DNA of 64,000 nucleotides from Prostheceraeus crozeri (lineage: Eukaryota > Platyhelminthes > Polycladida > Euryleptidae). This document shows, one piece after another, positions 57,260 to 64,000 of the stretch. Numbering within the stretch: position 1 is the first letter of the stretch; the number at the start of each line of letters is the position of its first letter. Made by a program: the position numbers and the translations under genes. Location: positions 930,001 to 994,000 of the forward strand of contig CAJQUW010004613.1 in the NCBI GenBank assembly GCA_907163375.1, written 5' to 3'. The notes below the pieces were generated by a model. It was not told where the DNA came from, did no database searches, and was given only the letters and a program-made list of their open reading frames with translations.

Positions 57260-60037
57260 TCAAAAGAACTGACATCTCCGATTTTTGCGACTGGCAAATG
57301 CATCAATGATTCTGGAAATGTCGGTTTCAATCACTGCGTTTGCATACGATCGCTCAATATTTATGAGTGCCAGGTGACTGAGCCGATCTTGTCCCATCGT
57401 GCTTCGAAGATAAGTCTTTAGTCTTCTGAGGGCGCTAAACGACCGCTCAGCGGAACAGGAGGTTGCCGGAATAGCACATAGTATTTTCACCACCTGTGCG
57501 AATTCCGGTACAAAGTCAGTTAAGTGGTGATCATGTAAATTCGACAGTACGTCTGTGGCATTGGAGCACTGTATGTTATTGTCCGATTTGTAATTATTGT
57601 ATATCTCATGTTCGGCAAAGAGTATGTCTTTATCCAATCCGTAGTATTTAGCGACTAGATCAAAGTTATTCAAACTTGGCGCCGAATTCATAACTAAGTC
57701 TCCGAGACCACAAAGGACATCCTGATCATTACCGGCAAACCGTGATTCCAATTCAGCAATTACTTTATCCAGAGCTAGATAAAATATGCTGACCCGGTAA
57801 TGGGACTTTGCGGTCAGTGTCAGAGGCACACCCGAATGTTCACCTACCAAAGCCTGTAGACGACGTGACGGCTTCTTTATCCTGAGTGCTGCTGGCTTTC
57901 TGAATGAGAATATTGTGTTCTGTATCCACATTTCTATTTTTGTGCCGACCTTCTCAGTAATCTCCCAAAGATTCTCAAAACGTAACTCTTCACGGCATGA
58001 TTGTAATGTAGTGATTGTTGCATTCGCAGTTCGTCGAGCGGTTCCAACATCCACGTTTTTGCCCTGTAAGAATCTACTCAGACTGCATGTGTTCGACAAT
58101 ATCACTTTCAGAAGACTGAGACCAAAAACAAATTCAAAATCGGCAATTGCTGTAAGAAGCGCACGCGCATCCGAATATGTTTTGGAGTCCTTGTCGTCGG
58201 ACAATTTGAGGAGAGTTTTCACAATCCTTTCCAGTTGCTCAGTAACGGCTTTTACGACTTCATAGCGACATGACCATCTCGTGATGCTTTGGGACTTCAA
58301 CGACAGTATCAGATGGTCCGATTCTACCTCCGTGTCTCCAAATATCGCATGCCGTTTCGGACTGGCTTCAAGAAAGTTATACAAATTTTGTATTGTGCCT
58401 AGGGCGTTTCTCAACGGTTCAATATTCTCCATTGTATCCTGGAGAGCCAGGTTCAATAGATGACCATAGCAATGGACGTAGAGTGCTCGTGGTGACGTTT
58501 CCTTCATCAAAGTCGCCAATCCTTTCTTTTCACCTTTCATATTAGCGGCCCCGTCAAAACATTCGCCAACTATGTTTGCTAATTGCAAATTCATCTGATT
58601 GATGACGCGCTTAACAAGTTCATAAAGTGTCCTTCCATCAGTTGTTTTTGTTGCGAAGAAACCAATGAATGCTTCTCTTTTGATTCCGTTGACAAGATAA
58701 CTCAGACATAATGCTACCTGTTCCGTACGACTCATATCTGAAGTTTCATCTATGATGATGCCATATACACCACTGCTTCTTACGTCGGCGAGTAGTTTTT
58801 CCAGAACAAAATCAGAAACAATCGTCAGCAATTCATTTTGTATATTTGGTGAAGTCCACTGGTCGTGTGAGTTAAGTCGAAAGTCCAGCATTTGCTCCAA
58901 CCACGGTAAATCCTTGCAACGTAAGTGCAGTAATTCCAGGAAGTTGCCTCGATTCACATCGGAAACCTGTCCTATATGCGTACGAGATTCTTCATGACCT
59001 CGTTGAGCTATGTTTTGCTGGGCTGTAAACATAAGACATTCAATGATCACTTCGAGATACTTGCGATTTTTCACCACCATACTTTTATGGTTAGAATCAA
59101 GAAGACTCATCACTGACGCGTCCTGCTTCTGCTGCGCTCGGAAAGACATCCATTTCATCAGGGCAACTTTATGGGTTGCAGAAACCGAGTGTTTTTTCAG
59201 ACGTTCTGATTTTTTCCAATTAGTGAAGGCAAACTTATCTGACCCAAATTTCTCACATGCATAACAATAGGCTGATTGCGCTCGAGTACTGTATCCAAGC
59301 CATTTGTGTTTGGCAAACCAATTTGACTGAAAGTCCCGTTCGAAATTCTCATTGCAGAATTTACGGGGAGCGTATCTGACCATAATAGGTTGACATGGAC
59401 CGTCCTGCCCTACCCTCATGCGATGTTCATCGTCTTCCCTGTCATTGGCACTCCCGCCTGAGGTTGAAGCATCGGCCGCTGACGGAAGCACAGGAACGTC
59501 GGCCGCTGACGGAAGCACAGGAACGTCGGCTGGTGACAGAAGCACAGGAGCATCGGCCGCTGACGGAAGCACAGGAGCATCGGCTGGTGACAGAAGCACA
59601 GGAGCATCGGCTGGTGACAGAAGCACAGGAGCATCGGCTGGTGACGGAAGCACAGGAGCATCGGCTGTTGACAGAAGCACAGGAGCATCGGCTGGTGACG
59701 GAAGCACAGGAGCATCGGCTGGTGACAGAAGCACAGGAGCATCGGCTGGTGACGGAAGCACAGGAGCATCGGCTGGTGACGGAAGCACAGGAGCATCGGC
59801 TGGTGACGGGAGCACAGTAACGTCAAGCCTAGGCACTTTTGAAGCACGAAAATCAAATCCGATTTGAGTTTGGCTCTTACAGAGCACTGCCGAGAATTTC
59901 ACTCTAGTGCCGTAATGTTTTGTCTTTGCGTGAGTGTCTTTATAATCAGAATCTACCTCCTTTTTACATACACTACATATCACCCTATGTCGATACGGAC
60001 GCTTTCGTGACGCACAGGGTTTCTGTTTCGAGGACAT
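57260..60037 (-). CDS. hAT transposase, intact, array unit 4
   Basis: 925 uninterrupted codons with, as far as I can see, the same sequence as the unit 2 protein: the C2H2-like finger, the 9-residue repeat, the TTF finger, both core Asps, the CxxH and the SCSAERSFS dimerisation motif. Two intact, apparently identical copies 8.6 kb apart show that the array is very young or strongly homogenised. The upstream satellite is the longest of the array. Confidence 0.95.
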   Translation of the reverse strand: MSSKQKPCASRKRPYRHRVICSVCKKEVDSDYKDTHAKTKHYGTRVKFSAVLCKSQTQIGFDFRASKVPRLDVTVLPSPADAPVLPSPADAPVLPSPADAPVLLSPADAPVLPSPADAPVLLSTADAPVLPSPADAPVLLSPADAPVLLSPADAPVLPSAADAPVLLSPADVPVLPSAADVPVLPSAADASTSGGSANDREDDEHRMRVGQDGPCQPIMVRYAPRKFCNENFERDFQSNWFAKHKWLGYSTRAQSAYCYACEKFGSDKFAFTNWKKSERLKKHSVSATHKVALMKWMSFRAQQKQDASVMSLLDSNHKSMVVKNRKYLEVIIECLMFTAQQNIAQRGHEESRTHIGQVSDVNRGNFLELLHLRCKDLPWLEQMLDFRLNSHDQWTSPNIQNELLTIVSDFVLEKLLADVRSSGVYGIIIDETSDMSRTEQVALCLSYLVNGIKREAFIGFFATKTTDGRTLYELVKRVINQMNLQLANIVGECFDGAANMKGEKKGLATLMKETSPRALYVHCYGHLLNLALQDTMENIEPLRNALGTIQNLYNFLEASPKRHAIFGDTEVESDHLILSLKSQSITRWSCRYEVVKAVTEQLERIVKTLLKLSDDKDSKTYSDARALLTAIADFEFVFGLSLLKVILSNTCSLSRFLQGKNVDVGTARRTANATITTLQSCREELRFENLWEITEKVGTKIEMWIQNTIFSFRKPAALRIKKPSRRLQALVGEHSGVPLTLTAKSHYRVSIFYLALDKVIAELESRFAGNDQDVLCGLGDLVMNSAPSLNNFDLVAKYYGLDKDILFAEHEIYNNYKSDNNIQCSNATDVLSNLHDHHLTDFVPEFAQVVKILCAIPATSCSAERSFSALRRLKTYLRSTMGQDRLSHLALINIERSYANAVIETDISRIIDAFASRKNRRCQFF

Positions 60038-60167
60038 CTCTTCTGGTCAGGTTAGTGTTGAAATAGTCTGAAATGAAAATGAATTGATGACAGCTATAAT
60101 TTCGATAAACTATTGTGAAGTTTAGGTTGATTATAAATTAGAACTCTTATTTTCCACGACATTTTTG

Positions 60168-61243
60168 AAATTTGAGCAAAGATTTGGGGCTCCCGTCAGG
60201 GAGGCCTTTCCCTGGAATTCACCTCAATCTAGAGGTTGGCCTATAGAATCAAAGCTGAATTATAAATCATCCACATTTTAGAAATTTGAGCATAGGTTTG
60301 GGGCTCCCGTCAGGGGGCCATTCCCTGGAATTCACCTCAATCTAGAGGTTGGCCTATAGAATCAAAGCTGAAATAAAAATCATCCACATTTTAGAAATTT
60401 GAGCATAGGTTTGGAGCTCCCGTCAGGGGGGCCATTCCCTGGAATTCACCTCAATCTAGAGGTTGGCCTATAGAATCAAAGCTGAATTATAAATCATCCA
60501 CATTTTAGAAATTTGAGCATAGGTTTGGGGCTCCCGTCAGGGGGCCATTCCCTGGAATTCACCTCAATCTAGAGGTTGGCCTATAGAATCAAAGCTGAAA
60601 TAAAAATCATCCACATTTTAGAAATTTGAGCATAGGTTTGGAGCTCCCGTCAGGGGGGCCATTCCCTGGAATTCACCTCAATCTAGAGGTTGGCCTATAG
60701 AATCAAAGCTGAAATAAAAATCATCCACATTTTAGAAATTTGAGCATAGGTTTGGAGCTCCCGTCAGGGGGGCCATTCCCTGGAATTCACCTCAATCTAG
60801 AGGTTGGCCTATAGAATCAAAGCTGAAATAAAAATCATCCACATTTTAGAAATTTGAGCATAGGTTTGGAGCTCCCGTCAGGGGGGCCATTCCCTGGAAT
60901 TCACCTCAATCTAGAGGTTGGCCTATAGAATCAAAGCTGAAATAAAAATCATCCACATTTTAGAAATTTGAGCATAGGTTTGGAGCTCCCGTCAGGGGGG
61001 CCATTCCCTGGAATTCACCTCAATCTAGAGGTTGGCCTATAGAATCAAAGCTGAAATAAAAATCATCCACATTTTAGAAATTTGAGCATAGGTTTGGAGC
61101 TCCCGTCAGGGGGGCCATTCCCTGGAATTCACCTCAATCTAGAGGTTGGCCTATAGAATCAAAGCTGAAATAAAAATCATCCACATTTTAGAAATTTGAG
61201 CATAGGTTTGGAGCTCCCGTCAGGGGGGCCATTCCCTGGAATT
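60168..61243. repeat. 113-bp satellite block, unit 4, 9.5 copies
   Basis: Four units longer than the blocks of units 2 and 3. Near 60480-60540 the pair of early-type variants (GAATTATAAATC with GGTTTGGGGCTCC) appears a second time, which indicates internal duplication of a multi-unit segment. A similar second copy lies near 45000 in unit 1. Confidence 0.93.
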
Positions 61244-61997
61244 ATCTACATTTTAAAAATTATCTACATTTTAGAAATTTGAAGTTCGTGCCAAATGTTA
61301 TAATACAGGTCTAGACCAAATTGGAACTTGGGTTGCAGTTCGTATCTAATATTGTATTTAATGGAGGTCTATAGCCTTATTGGTAAATTAATACACTCTG
61401 CTACAAAGACTATGTACATTAGCATATTACTTACTACAGTATATATTATTAGACTATGTACATAGTCTTTGCTTTACTTGACTTTAATAGAAGACGTGAT
61501 GTGGACTACTGTAGTTCGTTTGGGCTTTATTAGTAGACTCCATGATCATGTAATGTAGACTACTATAGTTCAGACATCAGCTGTAGGCTTACACTACGTT
61601 CTTGTAATAAGCTGTGATGCCATGATATGAAGAATATTAATATAATCTGCCTAAGAATAATGTACACTGAGGTAGTTAGCGAAATTGTTGTCAACGTCAT
61701 AAGCGTACGGGCAAAATTTTCTTGGGGGGGGGCTGAGTCCTTGTGCCCGAAAATTACATAGGTTGACGCCCGAAAAATTGGCATAATCACGAAGATCTAG
61801 TTTCTACACTTATGCCCCAGAACTCCGCGAAAGTAAAAACGCGACAATTTCTACTATCAATGTAATAAAATTATCAAAAATAGCACAACGCTGTCTACTT
61901 ATCCGTAGACGAATTGGAAAATTTCAGAAGTTCGAGGTAATGTAGCTAGGTAAGTTTTAATTGTTCTCTAATATAACAGAAATATCGGGCGATATTA

Positions 61998-64000
61998 TCA
62001 AAAGAACTGACATCTCCGATTTTTGCGACTGGCAAATGCATCAATGATTCTGGAAATGTCGGTTTCAATCACTGCGTTTGCATACGATCGCTCAATATTT
62101 ATGAGTGCCAGGTGACTGAGCCGATCTTGTCCCATCGTGCTTCGAAGATAAGTCTTTAGTCTTCTGAGGGCGCTAAACGACCGCTCAGCGGAACAGGAGG
62201 TTGCCGGAATAGCACATAGTATTTTCACCACCTGTGCGAATTCCGGTACAAAGTCAGTTAAGTGGTGATCATGTAAATTCGACAGTACGTCTGTGGCATT
62301 GGAGCACTGTATGTTATTGTCCGATTTGTAATTATTGTATATCTCATGTTCGGCAAAGAGTATGTCTTTATCCAATCCGTAGTATTTAGCGACTAGATCA
62401 AAGTTATTCAAACTTGGCGCCGAATTCATAACTAAGTCTCCGAGACCACAAAGGACATCCTGATCATTACCGGCAAACCGTGATTCCAATTCAGCAATTA
62501 CTTTATCCAGAGCTAGATAAAATATGCTGACCCGGTAATGGGACTTTGCGGTCAGTGTCAGAGGCACACCCGAATGTTCACCTACCAAAGCCTGTAGACG
62601 ACGTGACGGCTTCTTTATCCTGAGTGCTGCTGGCTTTCTGAATGAGAATATTGTGTTCTGTATCCACATTTCTATTTTTGTGCCGACCTTCTCAGTAATC
62701 TCCCAAAGATTCTCAAAACGTAACTCTTCACGGCATGATTGTAATGTAGTGATTGTTGCATTCGCAGTTCGTCGAGCGGTTCCAACATCCACGTTTTTGC
62801 CCTGTAAGAATCTACTCAGACTGCATGTGTTCGACAATATCACTTTCAGAAGACTGAGACCAAAAACAAATTCAAAATCGGCAATTGCTGTAAGAAGCGC
62901 ACGCGCATCCGAATATGTTTTGGAGTCCTTGTCGTCGGACAATTTGAGGAGAGTTTTCACAATCCTTTCCAGTTGCTCAGTAACGGCTTTTACGACTTCA
63001 TAGCGACATGACGATCTTGTGATGCTTTGGGACTTCAACGACAGTATCAGATGGTCCGATTCTACCTCCGTGTCTCCAAATATCGCATGCCGTTTCGGAC
63101 TGGCTTCAAGAAAGTTATACAAATTTTGTATTGTGCCTAGGGCGTTTCTCAACGGTTCAATATTCTCCATTGTATCCTGGAGAGCCAGGTTCAATAGATG
63201 ACCATAGCAATGGACGTAGAGTGCTCGTGGTGACGTTTCCTTCATCAAAGTCGCCAATCCTTTCTTTTCACCTTTCATATTAGCGGCCCCGTCAAAACAT
63301 TCGCCAACTATGTTTGCTAATTGCAAATTCATCTGATTGATGACGCGCTTAACAAGTTCATAAAGTGTCCTTCCATCAGTTGTTTTTGTTGCGAAGAAAC
63401 CAATGAATGCTTCTCTTTTGATTCCGTTGACAAGATAACTCAGACATAATGCTACCTGTTCCGTACGACTCATATCTGAAGTTTCATCTATGATGATGCC
63501 ATATACACCACTGCTTCTTACGTCGGCGAGTAGTTTTTCCAGAACAAAATCAGAAACAATCGTCAGCAATTCATTTTGTATATTTGGTGAAGTCCACTGG
63601 TCGTGTGAGTTAAGTCGAAAGTCCAGCATTTGCTCCAACCACGGTAAATCCTTGCAACGTAAGTGCAGTAATTCCAGGAAGTTGCCTCGATTCACATCGG
63701 AAACCTGTCCTATATGCGTACGAGATTCTTCATGACCTCGTTGAGCTATGTTTTGCTGGGCTGTAAACATAAGACATTCAATGATCACTTCGAGATACTT
63801 GCGATTTTTCACCACCATACTTTTATGGTTAGAATCAAGAAGACTCATCACTGACGCGTCCTGCTTCTGCTGCGCTCGGAAAGACATCCATTTCATCAGG
63901 GCAACTTTATGGGTTGCAGAAACCGAGTGTTTTTTCAGACGTTCTGATTTTTTCCAATTAGTGAAGGCAAACTTATCTGACCCAAATTTCTCACATGCAT
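61998..64000 (-). CDS. hAT transposase, array unit 5, cut by the window end
   Basis: Open from the C-terminal stop at 61998 to the end of the window, where the TTF finger is reached; the N-terminus lies outside. It matches unit 2 except for two nearby substitutions around 63012-63018, one of which changes Trp to Ser in ITRWSCRYE. The catalytic motifs and dimerisation end are present. Whether this copy is whole cannot be judged from the window. Confidence 0.9.
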   Translation of the reverse strand, partial: ACEKFGSDKFAFTNWKKSERLKKHSVSATHKVALMKWMSFRAQQKQDASVMSLLDSNHKSMVVKNRKYLEVIIECLMFTAQQNIAQRGHEESRTHIGQVSDVNRGNFLELLHLRCKDLPWLEQMLDFRLNSHDQWTSPNIQNELLTIVSDFVLEKLLADVRSSGVYGIIIDETSDMSRTEQVALCLSYLVNGIKREAFIGFFATKTTDGRTLYELVKRVINQMNLQLANIVGECFDGAANMKGEKKGLATLMKETSPRALYVHCYGHLLNLALQDTMENIEPLRNALGTIQNLYNFLEASPKRHAIFGDTEVESDHLILSLKSQSITRSSCRYEVVKAVTEQLERIVKTLLKLSDDKDSKTYSDARALLTAIADFEFVFGLSLLKVILSNTCSLSRFLQGKNVDVGTARRTANATITTLQSCREELRFENLWEITEKVGTKIEMWIQNTIFSFRKPAALRIKKPSRRLQALVGEHSGVPLTLTAKSHYRVSIFYLALDKVIAELESRFAGNDQDVLCGLGDLVMNSAPSLNNFDLVAKYYGLDKDILFAEHEIYNNYKSDNNIQCSNATDVLSNLHDHHLTDFVPEFAQVVKILCAIPATSCSAERSFSALRRLKTYLRSTMGQDRLSHLALINIERSYANAVIETDISRIIDAFASRKNRRCQFF

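Larger units (their letters stand above)
41244..64000 (-). repeat. Head-to-tail tandem array of ~4.28-kb hAT-bearing units, at least 5 copies
   Basis: Unit starts, recognised by CATAAGCGTACGGGCAAAAT, are at 41244, 48394, 52677, 56959 and 61698. Units 2 and 3 are 4283 and 4282 bp. Unit 1 is 7150 bp, of which 2644 is a piggyBac insertion plus its duplicated TTAA. Unit 4 is 4739 bp. Length differences come almost wholly from the 113-bp satellite block. Each unit has a poly-G patch, the hAT transposase on the minus strand, the satellite, and a ~340-bp AT-rich spacer ending GTTGTCAACGT directly against the next unit. Units are nearly identical, with isolated differences, so the array is recent or homogenised. 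The array begins sharply at 41244 in unrelated sequence and runs off the window. Confidence 0.95.

Noticed and set aside
41244-64000. Host ZMYM-like gene cluster formed by gene duplication
   Set aside because: Complete hAT catalytic residues, a hAT-like end sequence, lack of host-type exon structure and near-identity point to a transposon. A domesticated gene cannot be fully excluded without expression and conservation data.

Overview
This is eukaryotic, intron-bearing, AT-rich DNA from an animal, most likely a marine invertebrate. The frequent TACATGTA and TAGGCCTA words are what I associate with echinoderms, hemichordates and amphioxus, but that is an impression and not a proof. I see no convincing intact host gene. 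Nearly all interpretable sequence is transposable elements, their fossils and satellites built from them. Layout: 1-1000 is the end of a Tc1/mariner (DD41D type) copy. 2347-4461 is a complete but internally deleted pogo-like element with TA target duplications. 6640-7894 is a 138-bp tandem repeat. 8590-9062 is the tail of a Penelope-like element. 10639-11671 is a THAP/P-element transposase fossil. 13861-16155 is a broken hAT transposase on the minus strand. 16256-24938 is an 8.7-kb foldback-type element whose long inverted termini are made of a 175-bp satellite, about 3 units on the left and about 18 on the right; its loop holds a TA-flanked MITE and a 349+58+349 bp palindrome. 26182-28138 is a 5'-truncated R2-superfamily LINE. 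29978-32775 is a two-exon hAT with two premature TGA codons. 33221-37448 holds MITEs and a mariner copy split by Harbinger-like sequence. 40039-41161 is a broken copy of an unnamed, widespread metazoan family that may be a nuclease. From 41244 to the window end there is a head-to-tail array of at least five near-identical ~4.28-kb units. Each unit carries a hAT transposase of the TTF-finger/DUF4371 type on the minus strand (925 aa, intact in units 2 and 4) and a 113-bp satellite block behind its 5' end. Unit 1 also carries a 2640-bp piggyBac in a TTAA site with an almost whole transposase. The elements are independent selfish modules and do not form a pathway. The two most unusual structures are the satellite-armed foldback element and the tandem array of coding hAT copies. 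In both, a transposon seems to have turned into, or been amplified as, tandemly repeated DNA.
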